From: DATAEU01 sp046724395
GTDB taxonomy: Bacteria > Actinomycetota > UBA4738 > HRBIN12
Reading direction: 5' to 3'
DNA length: 11,656 nucleotides
NCBI GenBank assembly: GCA_046724395.1
Contig: JBKOWM010000083.1
Location: forward strand, 1-11,656
Shown here: positions 1 through 6,753 of the stretch, piece after piece
How positions within the stretch are numbered: position 1 is the stretch's first letter
Layout: each line of letters begins with the position of its first letter
Made by a program: the position numbers and the translations under genes
Notes under the pieces: generated by a model
What the model was told of the DNA's origin: nothing
What the model saw: the letters and a program-made list of their open reading frames with translations, nothing else
The model's database searches: none

Positions 1-2
1 GG

Positions 3-521
<519 letters not shown>

Positions 522-563
522 TCACCCGGACTGAAGTCTGCGCTCTCAGGTCGCCTTTCTTCC

Positions 564-839
564 ATGCCGCAAACTGACGACCATCGCATCCCGGCCGGGG
601 AGAGATCGTGGAGTTATCGCTTCCGCCCTCAACCGTCCGCCTTGAGCCTGCGGTTCGACGATGGCGAGGCGCTGTTCGAGCACACGCTCCGAGAGGGCTA
701 CGAGGGAGCGCGCCAAAGCGGCGGGTTTCTGTACGACCCCGTAGTGCGGACGCGGAACTGGAACAAGACGAAGCACTGGAAGGTCGAGGAGTTCCTGATC
801 GGCGCCTGGTCGCCTCCCCGCTCCCGGCGTGGCCGGTAA
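564..839 (+). CDS. Hypothetical 91-residue protein
   Basis: I do not recognise this ORF. It starts 42 bases after the preceding gene's stop, in the same frame, with no Shine-Dalgarno sequence before ATG 564. The first 20 codons have unbiased third positions. From about residue 30 the codons become strongly GC-biased and the protein looks real: FDDGEALFEHTLREGYEGA, then SGGFLYDPVVRTRNWN, then KTKHWKVEEFLIGAW, rich in Trp and charged residues and with no signal peptide or membrane segment. A perfect hairpin begins one base after the TAA, which supports a true gene end. The start could lie further downstream, or this could be the remnant of a longer gene. Translation is plausible but unproven. 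Confidence 0.5.
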   Translation: MPQTDDHRIPAGERSWSYRFRPQPSALSLRFDDGEALFEHTLREGYEGARQSGGFLYDPVVRTRNWNKTKHWKVEEFLIGAWSPPRSRRGR

Positions 840-840
840 C

Positions 841-856
841 TTCTCGTCGGCGAGAA
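841..856 (+). terminator. Hairpin directly after the 91-residue ORF
   Basis: Arms TTCTCG (841-846) and CGAGAA (851-856) are perfectly complementary around a TCGG loop, starting one base after the TAA at 837-839. No T-run follows, so a classical intrinsic terminator is not shown. In high-GC bacteria such hairpins often mark 3' ends or block exonucleases. The position is the main argument for a function. Confidence 0.4.
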
Positions 857-941
857 CATGGGCGCTCTGAACCGTGGCGCTCATCGGGTCCTTCCCCTGG
901 CCGCCGCCGTTCGGCCGCGGGCAGGGCGGTATGTCCGATCC

Positions 942-970
942 CGGCCGGAAGGGGAGCCCCCTCCCGGCCG
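942..970 (+). promoter_or_regulatory. Strong 13-bp hairpin just upstream of the lipoprotein gene
   Basis: Arm 942-954 (CGGCCGGAAGGGG) pairs with arm 958-970 (CCCCTCCCGGCCG) with one A/C mismatch and a 3-base AGC loop. It ends 14 bases before the lipoprotein ATG at 985 and 1 base before a -10-like TATCAT. As RNA it could end upstream transcription. As DNA it would cover the -15 to -43 region of a leaderless promoter and could act as an operator. There is no T-run. Confidence 0.5.
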
Positions 971-971
971 C

Positions 972-977
972 TATCAT
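972..977 (+). promoter_or_regulatory. Possible -10 box for a leaderless lipoprotein mRNA
   Basis: TATCAT lies 7 bases before the ATG at 985, the distance expected if transcription starts at or next to the start codon. No Shine-Dalgarno sequence precedes the ATG, consistent with a leaderless message. No good -35 hexamer is visible because that position falls inside the 942-970 palindrome. Confidence 0.35.
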
Positions 978-984
978 TCCGCGC

Positions 985-1416
985 ATGATGCGTCTCAGGC
1001 TCGTCGCCCTCCCGCTGATGGTCATCCTCGCGCTCGCCGCCGCAGGCTGCAGTAACGACAACGATGGCGGCGGTACTTCCCCCGCAACATCCTCGGGATG
1101 CGACGAGGTGAACGCGCTCAAGGATTCGCTCACCTCGCTCACTCGCGTGGACCCGGTGAGGGATGGCACGGATGCGCTGGAGTCGGCTGCCGCCGACGTG
1201 AACGCCGATCTCGATGCGGCCTTGTCGGCCGTGGGTGCCGACCTCGAGCCTGCGGTGGATCAGGTGAAGACGGCGTTCGGCGACCTGGAGTCGGCGCTCA
1301 ACGGTGTCTCGTCGGCCGGCAGCCTCGGTGCCGCGGCAACCGAGGTGGGGAACGCGCTCTCGGAGCTCGGCACCGCGCTGGACGGCCTGAGGTCCGACAT
1401 CAATCAGATCTGCTAG
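985..1416 (+). CDS. Small helical secreted lipoprotein
   Basis: A protein of 143 residues. A basic N-terminus (MMRLR) is followed by a hydrophobic stretch (residues 6-20) and a lipobox ending LAAAGC with the lipidated Cys at 22. It should therefore be exported by Sec, lipidated and anchored to the outer face of the cytoplasmic membrane. A Gly/Ser/Asp linker (about 23-38) follows. The rest is Ala/Leu/Asp-rich with a regular helical pattern, bounded by Cys39 and the very last residue, Cys143; a disulfide between them could close a helical bundle. The layout resembles a family of uncharacterised actinobacterial lipoproteins with CDEVNALKDSL-like starts (from memory). I chose ATG 985 over an in-frame ATG at 874 because the signal peptide begins exactly there and the extra 37 residues look non-coding. 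Function unknown. Confidence 0.85.
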   Translation: MMRLRLVALPLMVILALAAAGCSNDNDGGGTSPATSSGCDEVNALKDSLTSLTRVDPVRDGTDALESAAADVNADLDAALSAVGADLEPAVDQVKTAFGDLESALNGVSSAGSLGAAATEVGNALSELGTALDGLRSDINQIC

Positions 1417-1479
1417 ATCGATCGATGGTGGACTCGGTCAGCGCCGCCCGTTCTTGATCTCGACGCCCACGTCGGCCAC

Positions 1480-1494
1480 CGCTGGAAGCCAGCG
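1480..1494. terminator. Hairpin between two convergent genes
   Basis: CGCTGG (1480-1485) and CCAGCG (1489-1494) pair perfectly around an AAG loop. It sits in the 107-base gap between the stop of the lipoprotein gene (+) at 1416 and the stop of the secreted-protein gene (-) at 1524, so it could serve as a terminator for both. No T-run is present on either side, so this remains a candidate. Confidence 0.4.
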
Positions 1495-1523
1495 CGCCGC
1501 GGCTACCCCTCTACTCGTCCAGG

Positions 1524-2039
1524 CTACGCGGGAGAACCACCCAGGAGTGGGCAGATCACGCCCGCGTAGTCGAAGAAGTACTGCTCGACCCGCGGCGTGA
1601 TGCTGAGAACCTCGAAAGGCTCGAGCGTGTACTGCACTCGTCCCGCGACAACAAGCACCTTCTTGCCGTTCTCGTCCACAAGGTTCCACTGTAGGCCGAC
1701 CGTCTGACCGATGTTCTCGACGAAGTTGGTCTGACTGCTTTCCGGGAGGCGTTCCACCAGAGTCGCGCCGGTATCGACGTTCGTGTGGGTCACGGTTGCG
1801 GCGACATACGAGAACTCTCGAATCGGCTCGCCTTCCGAGTTGAAGTACGTGATCACGAAACCCTCGATGTCAACGGTGTCGACGAGCGTAAAGTCGCAAA
1901 GCGTGCCAGCCGGCGATGTGAACGAATCCGTGAATGACAGCGGCTCCCTATCGGGCGGCGTCGCGGCCCACGCCGGTGCGGCCTGAAGGAAGACGAGCCC
2001 TCCAACGATCGCTATGAGCAAGAGCCTTGCTCGACGCAC
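1524..2039 (-). CDS. Secreted protein of unknown function
   Basis: A protein of 171 residues. The GTG start at 2039 gives VRRARLLLIAIVGGLVFLQA and a signal-peptidase I site near APAWAA, so the protein is exported. The mature part is rich in Thr, Val and alternating hydrophobic residues (TLCDFTLVDTVDIEGFVITY; YVAATVTHTNVDTGATLVER; VLVVAGRVQYTLEPFEVL), which suggests a beta-sandwich. Two Cys (in TLCDF and in GVICPL near the C-terminus) could form a disulfide. I recall similar secreted proteins in actinobacterial genomes but no assigned function. The start is well decided: GGGGGAG lies 6 bases before GTG 2039 and a promoter ends just upstream. The longer ATG version at 2096 would begin inside the -35 box. 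No gene follows in the same direction, so it is probably monocistronic. Confidence 0.8.
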   Translation of the reverse strand: MRRARLLLIAIVGGLVFLQAAPAWAATPPDREPLSFTDSFTSPAGTLCDFTLVDTVDIEGFVITYFNSEGEPIREFSYVAATVTHTNVDTGATLVERLPESSQTNFVENIGQTVGLQWNLVDENGKKVLVVAGRVQYTLEPFEVLSITPRVEQYFFDYAGVICPLLGGSPA

Positions 2040-2067
2040 TTCAGTCTCCCCCAGCGGGCGCAACGCG

Positions 2068-2096
2068 ACCGTACGACTCGCCGCCAACCGGGTCAA
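2068..2096 (-). promoter_or_regulatory. Sigma70-type promoter of the secreted-protein gene
   Basis: Read on the - strand, TTGACC (2096-2091) is separated by exactly 17 bases from TACGGT (2073-2068). The -35 matches TTGACA at five of six positions and the -10 fits TAnnnT. Transcription would begin near 2061, giving a leader of about 22 bases that contains the GGGGGAG ribosome-binding site (2052-2046) and the GTG at 2039. This is the clearest promoter in the window. Confidence 0.65.
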
Positions 2097-2713
2097 ATCC
2101 GGTTAGACGCGACGCGCCACCTTGCATTGGAGGCGGGTATCGGATTCGGGTACTCACTGGCAACCTGCTCGACCGGCTGCCGAGCGCCCGGCGGCGTTCG
2201 AGTCGGACGTGCGAGCCGCACTCGTCGACGCCGACACCGCACGCCTCACGATCCGGCTTACCGACAGCGCGCTGATCGGCGGCAGACCGGATAGTCGAGA
2301 TCAGCCACCGGTGCGGTGACATTCCTGAACGCGGCAGCGTCCGTTACGTCAACCTGGGCGTTGCCGATGTACCGCGCAGACCGGAGCGACGCCGTGATCG
2401 AGCGACAGTGGCTTCCCCGTGCGAAGAGACGGCCATATCCTGGCTCCACACGCAGGTGAGGCGCGTGGCTGCAATCGCTGCTCGGGCCGATGGCCGCGGC
2501 CGGAGACTCGCCGAGGATTGGTGGTTCCGCCTCACGTCCGGGCTGTTCTCGCGGTGGCGGACGAGATTGGACTGATCAAGCGGCTATCGGATCTCCCAGG
2601 CGAACCCCCAGGAGAGGACGAGATCTGGTTGGCGGCCGGCACCAACACGGCCACGTCGCGGGTGATCTCAAGGCGCACGTGCAGCACCCGTTCGAACGCT
2701 ACGTCACGACTGA
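2097..2713. other. 617-base stretch without a convincing gene
   Basis: No ORF here has a ribosome-binding site, consistent codon bias and a recognisable product. Several short overlapping frames exist on both strands. One weak trace is notable: in 2611-2699 the + strand reads GEDEIWLAAGTNTATSRVIS and then, after a frame change, LKAHVQHPFER. This resembles the cytochrome P450 I-helix region (EDEL...LLVAGNETT...LL.HP). If real it is a decayed fragment with a deletion and a frameshift. I see no tRNA, CRISPR or transposon ends. Confidence 0.4.
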
Positions 2714-3238
2714 TCAGCCCGCGCGATGGGGCGGGTTCGGTTCGGCATGCAGGGGTGGTCCCGGGATTGGCGGGACCGCACCCGTTGCTGCCTGCTTCAC
2801 CGCGCGCACGATGCCGTCGTAGCCCGTGCAGCGGCAGAGATTCCCCGACAGTCCGATCCGGATCTCGTCCTCCGAAGGGCTCGGATTGGAGCGGAGAAGC
2901 GCCGTCGCGGAGACGAGCATGCCCGGCGTGCAGAAGCCACACTGGACGCCACCCTGCTCGAGGAACGCCCGCTGCAGCGTGCCGAGCCCGTCCTCGCCGG
3001 CGAGGCCCTCCACCGTCGTGACGCGCTTCCCCTCCGCCTGGAGCGCGAGATACGAGCAGGAGTTCACCGGCTTGCCGTCGAGGAGCATCATGCACGCCCC
3101 GCACTCTGAGTCGTCACATCCTTCCTTCGAGCCGGTCAGGCCCACGCCGTCCCGTACCGCGTTGAGCAAGGTCTCGTGCGGGTCGACCTCGACGGGGTAG
3201 GTCACCCCGTTGACCGTGAGCTGCGCGGTGACCTTCAC
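2714..3238 (-). CDS. Molybdenum hydroxylase small subunit, two 2Fe-2S clusters (CoxS/XdhC-type)
   Basis: A protein of 174 residues, the usual length for this subunit. The N-terminal plant-ferredoxin-type domain binds one 2Fe-2S cluster with Cys41, Cys46, Cys49 and Cys61 (GCDDSECGACMM ... NSC). The C-terminal four-helix domain binds the second with Cys100, Cys103, Cys135 and Cys137 (QCGFCTPGM ... GNLCRCTGY). All eight ligands are present, so the electron path from the molybdenum site to FAD should be intact. The last 25 residues (Pro-rich, after the conserved helix) are a variable tail. The start is GTG 3238, preceded at 8 bases by GAGGAG, which overlaps the TGA of the FAD-subunit gene. It is the last gene of the operon; no accessory gene follows. 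Located in the cytoplasm, as for this enzyme family. Confidence 0.95.
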   Translation of the reverse strand: MKVTAQLTVNGVTYPVEVDPHETLLNAVRDGVGLTGSKEGCDDSECGACMMLLDGKPVNSCSYLALQAEGKRVTTVEGLAGEDGLGTLQRAFLEQGGVQCGFCTPGMLVSATALLRSNPSPSEDEIRIGLSGNLCRCTGYDGIVRAVKQAATGAVPPIPGPPLHAEPNPPHRAG

Positions 3239-3250
3239 CCTTCTCGCTCC

Positions 3251-4150
3251 TCAGAGGGCGAAAGACACCGCGTGGCTCGCCGGGATCGGCACCGACCCGC
3301 CGCGCCCCCGAGTGATCGCAGCGTCGATCGCGCGCCTCGCGATCACGTCCGCCATGGCGCGCCGGTAATCGGCCGACCCCCGAACGTCCGAGATCGGCTT
3401 GGCGGCCGCCGCGGCAGCGGCCCCGGCATCGCGCACGGCTCGCGTGCCGCCATCGCTGCCGCTGAGGGCAGCTTCGGCGTTGGGAACGCGGACGATTACG
3501 GGTGTGAGGGCCGTGATCGCGACACGCGCGTCGGTAATGGCGCCGTCTGTGACGGTCGCGACGGCAGCGCCGCCGACCACCGCAATCTCCATGTGGCGCC
3601 GATACTCGAGGCGGACGTAGCTCGAGCCCGTCCCCGGCGGCGGCAGCGGCACCCGCAATGACGTCAACAGTTCATTCGGCCGCGCCGATGTCGACCCCGG
3701 TCCGGTCCACAGTTCGTCGAGGGAGAGCGACCGCTCCCCCGCCGGGGACCGCAAGGTCGCCGTCGCACCGAAGCACAGCAGGGGCGCGCCGGTATCCATC
3801 GCCGGCGAGGCGTTCATTACGTTGCCGCCGATCGTGCCCTGGGCGCGAGTCGCGTGCGAGCCGATGATCGCGCTCGCGTCGGCGAGCGCCGTCAGCCGAT
3901 CCCGGACAATCGGATCGGCGACCAGCACCTCGTGCGTCACGAGCGCGCCCAGGATCAGCGCTTCGCCGTCCTCGCGCACCTCGCGCAGCTCGTCCAATAG
4001 GTCGATCGCGACGATCGACTCCGGTAGAGGAGCCTTCCCCTGGCGAGCGCCGACCACCAGATCGGTCCCTCCCGCCACCGGTCGCGCGCCTAACGCGACC
4101 GCCTCCAGAGCTTCGTCGAGCGTCGCCGCAGACACGAACGTTGCGCTCAT
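3251..4150 (-). CDS. Molybdenum hydroxylase medium subunit, FAD-binding (CoxM-type)
   Basis: A protein of 299 residues, typical for this subunit. Two FAD-binding signatures of the CO-dehydrogenase-flavoprotein/PCMH fold are visible: VAGGTDL at 25-31 and TIGGNVMNASPAMD at 106-119. They are joined by the usual SIVAIDLLDEL and LGALVTH stretches. The C-terminal domain (from about 170) carries LEYRRHMEIAVVGGAAV, also typical. It receives electrons from the 2Fe-2S clusters and passes them to an external acceptor. The start is ATG 4150, sharing ATGA with the stop of the large-subunit gene (translational coupling); a longer frame from 4354 runs backwards through the large-subunit C-terminus and its extra residues look non-coding. 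An Ala run (about 240-250) follows the FAD-binding core and is probably a linker or low-complexity helix. Confidence 0.95.
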   Translation of the reverse strand: MSATFVSAATLDEALEAVALGARPVAGGTDLVVGARQGKAPLPESIVAIDLLDELREVREDGEALILGALVTHEVLVADPIVRDRLTALADASAIIGSHATRAQGTIGGNVMNASPAMDTGAPLLCFGATATLRSPAGERSLSLDELWTGPGSTSARPNELLTSLRVPLPPPGTGSSYVRLEYRRHMEIAVVGGAAVATVTDGAITDARVAITALTPVIVRVPNAEAALSGSDGGTRAVRDAGAAAAAAAKPISDVRGSADYRRAMADVIARRAIDAAITRGRGGSVPIPASHAVSFAL

Positions 4151-6417
4151 GCACCAGCTCGGTGGGAGGCGGCCCAGACGCGCTCGGGCGTCATCGGCAG
4201 CTGTCGGACCTGCGTGCCAAGGACCCGGCTGATCGCGTTCGCGACCGCGGCCGCGGTCGGCACCTGCGGCGGCTCCCCGACGCCCTTCGAGCCACGGGGC
4301 CCAACCGAGTCGTACTCGATCCAGTCGACGTCGATCTGCGGCGCGTCCGAGCACGTGACCAGCTTGTAATCGAGCAAGTGCGGGTTCCGCTGGCGGCCTT
4401 CGACGTCGAACGTGGTGCCCTCAGACAGGGCCAGCCCGATCCCCATCACAACGCCACCGTGGACCTGCCCGTCAGCGCCGATCCGGTTCAGGATCCGTCC
4501 TGAGTCGTGCGCGGCCGCGACGCGAAGCACGCGGACCACGCCCGTATCGCGGTCGACCTTCACATGCGCCGCCTGCGTGATCAGCTGCGGGGCCAGGAAC
4601 GACTCGTTCCCGAGTCGTCCGACGCAGCCGCCCGCGTCAACCTCGGGGGCTTCGGGAACCTCTCCCGAGCCTTTGCCGTGGATCGTTCGTTCACTGGCGA
4701 GATCCGCGATCGCGACCGACCGATCCCCCGCGCCCTTGACGCGAACCCGCCCCTCGGCGAGCTCGAGGTCGCCCACATCGGTCTCCAACGCCTCGGCGGC
4801 GGCGTCGAGCAGCGCCTCGCGAACCTCACGGGTCGCGTCCAATACCGCCCGGGCGCTGTTGAACGTGGTCTGCGACCCGCACGAGCCCATGTCCCACGGC
4901 GCGACCGCGGTGTCCTGGTATAGGAGCGAGAAGTCCTCGGGCTGCATCCCGAGCTCTTGCGCCACGTACTTCGGCATCGCCATCACCGCGCCGGTGCCGT
5001 TTTCCTGGGCGCCGGTGACGATGACTCCGGAGCCATCGTCGTTGAGTTGCACGTAGGCTCCGGCCTTGGCGGCCATGCTGGGCCACCAGCCGACCGCCAC
5101 ACCGATCGCCTCGTCATCGGGCAGGTCGCGCTCGTACTCGATCATCTCGACCGCGCGCTCGAGCGTGTCCTTCACGCCGACGTGTTCGAAGACCTGCCGG
5201 GTCGGGCCTTCCGCGCCTTCTTCGATCAACGTGCGGCGGCGCAGCTCGACCGGATCCATGCCAATCTCGCGCGCGACGTCGTCCATGTGCTGCTCGAGCG
5301 CCCAGCACACCTGCGGAGCCGTAGGTGCGCGTACCGAGCCCGACGGTTGGTGGTTCGTGTAGTTCAGGTAAGACTCCACGAAGATGTGGTCGATCTGGTA
5401 GGGCCCGCACGCGTGCATCGCAGCCATCTGCCCGAGGAACCCCCCCTCGCCGCAGTAGGCGCCCTTGTCCAGCACGAGCCTCGCGCGGCGCGCGACCAGG
5501 CGCCCGTCACGCGTGACGCCGGTCTCGAAATCCATCGCGATCCCCTCGCGGCGCTGCGCGATCACGCGGAATTCCTCCTCGCGCGTGAATACGAGCTTGA
5601 CCGCGCGGGCTGCGGCGCGGGCGAGCGCCGCAATCTGCGCCTCGAAGTGAAGGTCGCACTTGGCGCCGAACCCGCCCCCCAGAAGCGGCACGACCACGCG
5701 GATGTTCGCCTCGGGAATCTGCAGTGTTTGTGCGACGCCGGAGCGAGCAGCATACGGAACCTGCGTCGATGACCAGATCGTCACCTGGTCGCCGTTCCAC
5801 TGCGCAAGCACGGCGCGCGGCTCGATCGGAACGCCCTGCGAGGCGTCGGATACGTAGCGTCCCTTAACGACGACGTCCGCCGTCAGCACCGCGGCGTGTG
5901 CGTCACCCTTCACGATCGTGTGGTAGGCCATCGTGTTGCCGTCGGAGAGAATGTTCTCGTCGCGCTCGTACGAGGCCCAGTCCTCGTGCACGAGCGGCGC
6001 GCCGGGCTCGGTCGCGGCCTCGAAGTCGTTGACGACCGGCAGCGGTTCGTAGTCCACCTCGATCTGGCGAGCGGCCTCGCGGGCGGCTTCGGGGGTCAAG
6101 GCCGCGACCGCGGCCACGATCTCGCCCTCGAAGCGCACAACGTCCTTCGCGAACAGCGTGCGATCCTGAACGAATCCGCCGAAACGGACGTCGGGGACGT
6201 CGTTCTGCGTGATCACGGCGACCACCCCCGGCAGACGACGAGCCCGCTCGGTGTCGAGCCGACGAATCCTGGCGTGCGCGCGGTCGGAGTAGCGGAACGC
6301 CGCGTACGCCATGCCGGCCACCATGAGGTCGGCCGTGTAGCGCCCCGCACCTGTGACCTTCTCCTTGCCGTCGGGGCGGATGAAGTCGGTGTACGCAGAT
6401 GCCTCGACCGTCGCCAT
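4147..6417 (-). CDS. Molybdenum hydroxylase large subunit, molybdopterin-binding (xanthine dehydrogenase family)
   Basis: A protein of 756 residues from ATG 6417. It holds the molybdenum cofactor and the substrate site. Visible marks: DFIRPDGKEKVTGAGRYTAD near the N-terminus, DYEPLPVV at 122-129, the cofactor-contacting GGGFGAK at 247-253, QENGTG at 471-476, GSCGSQTTF near 511, and GVGEPP with the presumed catalytic base Glu715. The active-site loop reads GSVRAPTAPQ with Arg363 aligning with the Arg of FRGFGGPQ in xanthine dehydrogenase. The AYRCSFR loop of true (form I) CO dehydrogenase is absent, so it is not coxL in that sense; the substrate is unknown (purine, aldehyde, N-heterocycle or acyl-CoA are possible). 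I chose ATG 6417 over an in-frame ATG at 6480 because of the purine-rich GGGGAGG about 11 bases upstream and the homologous start. First gene of the operon. Confidence 0.95.
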   Translation of the reverse strand: MATVEASAYTDFIRPDGKEKVTGAGRYTADLMVAGMAYAAFRYSDRAHARIRRLDTERARRLPGVVAVITQNDVPDVRFGGFVQDRTLFAKDVVRFEGEIVAAVAALTPEAAREAARQIEVDYEPLPVVNDFEAATEPGAPLVHEDWASYERDENILSDGNTMAYHTIVKGDAHAAVLTADVVVKGRYVSDASQGVPIEPRAVLAQWNGDQVTIWSSTQVPYAARSGVAQTLQIPEANIRVVVPLLGGGFGAKCDLHFEAQIAALARAAARAVKLVFTREEEFRVIAQRREGIAMDFETGVTRDGRLVARRARLVLDKGAYCGEGGFLGQMAAMHACGPYQIDHIFVESYLNYTNHQPSGSVRAPTAPQVCWALEQHMDDVAREIGMDPVELRRRTLIEEGAEGPTRQVFEHVGVKDTLERAVEMIEYERDLPDDEAIGVAVGWWPSMAAKAGAYVQLNDDGSGVIVTGAQENGTGAVMAMPKYVAQELGMQPEDFSLLYQDTAVAPWDMGSCGSQTTFNSARAVLDATREVREALLDAAAEALETDVGDLELAEGRVRVKGAGDRSVAIADLASERTIHGKGSGEVPEAPEVDAGGCVGRLGNESFLAPQLITQAAHVKVDRDTGVVRVLRVAAAHDSGRILNRIGADGQVHGGVVMGIGLALSEGTTFDVEGRQRNPHLLDYKLVTCSDAPQIDVDWIEYDSVGPRGSKGVGEPPQVPTAAAVANAISRVLGTQVRQLPMTPERVWAASHRAGA

Positions 6418-6423
6418 CTGTAC

Positions 6424-6465
6424 GGAGCCCTCCCCTAGCTCGTCGGCGCATCCTAGGGGATGCGC
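6424..6465 (-). promoter_or_regulatory. Two mutually exclusive hairpins over the ribosome-binding site of the molybdenum hydroxylase operon
   Basis: In the leader RNA (- strand), hairpin A pairs GCGCATCC (6465-6458) with GGATGCGC (6453-6446) around a CCTA loop: 8 perfect base pairs. Hairpin B pairs TCCCCTAG (6460-6453) with CTAGGGGA (6438-6431) around a 14-base loop: also 8 perfect base pairs. The two share bases 6453 and 6458-6460, so only one can form. The right arm of B includes GGGGA of the GGGGAGGG purine stretch (6435-6428), the only Shine-Dalgarno-like sequence before ATG 6417, so B would hide it and A would leave it free. The pairing is seen directly; a switching function is inferred. 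The A palindrome could alternatively be a DNA operator. Confidence 0.55.
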
Positions 6466-6622
6466 ACCTCCACCGGCCACAGATTGGACGTCCTTGTCGT
6501 CCTAGCCCCGAACTCGACCGGCCGAGCTGGCTGCGAAGGGGCGGCCACCCGATAAGCGTCAAGGCATGGCTGCTGAGCAACAGGATGCTGCACGCGTGCG
6601 TCCCGTGCCCGCCGAGACCACG

Positions 6623-6648
6623 CGCCGCTACCGTTAAGGGATAGCGCG
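6623..6648 (-). terminator. Imperfect hairpin downstream of the histidine phosphatase gene
   Basis: Bases 6623-6632 can pair with 6639-6648 (core GCTA/TAGC plus CC/GG, flanked by CG/CG pairs) with a single-base bulge in each arm and a GTTAAG loop. It is about 105 bases past the phosphatase stop and about 205 bases before the large-subunit start, both on the - strand. No T-run follows. It could separate the two transcription units, but the evidence is only the fold. Confidence 0.25.
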
Positions 6649-6753
6649 ACTCCTGCGAACCGGATGCTGTGTTCGCGAACCCGACCTCTACGCCGGATTG
6701 AGGATCGCGAGTTGCATCTCCCAGTACGGTTTCGGCCCAGGTTCAGAGATCAC

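Noticed and set aside
546..1169. 207-residue ORF on the - strand
   Set aside because: It runs antisense through the 91-residue ORF and the lipoprotein signal peptide, has low-complexity content and no ribosome-binding site.
2040..2096. Longer start of the secreted protein at ATG 2096
   Set aside because: It would begin inside the -35 box; GTG 2039 has a ribosome-binding site and starts the signal peptide.
2316..2459. 47-residue + strand ORF starting GTG
   Set aside because: There is no ribosome-binding site, no recognisable content and no support from neighbours.
2690..2697. GTTCGAAC as the T-loop of a tRNA
   Set aside because: The flanking bases do not form a T-stem and no acceptor, D or anticodon arm can be placed.
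4151..4354. Longer start of the FAD subunit at 4354
   Set aside because: The added residues are Arg/Gly-rich shadow sequence over the large-subunit C-terminus; ATG 4150 overlaps the stop as ATGA and fits the family length.
2714..6417. Naming the operon as carbon monoxide dehydrogenase (coxLMS)
   Set aside because: The form I AYRCSFR active-site loop is absent and no cox accessory genes are present.
6671..6680. GTTCGCGAAC as a LexA/SOS box
   Set aside because: Gram-positive SOS boxes read GAAC-N4-GTTC; here the half-sites are in the opposite order.
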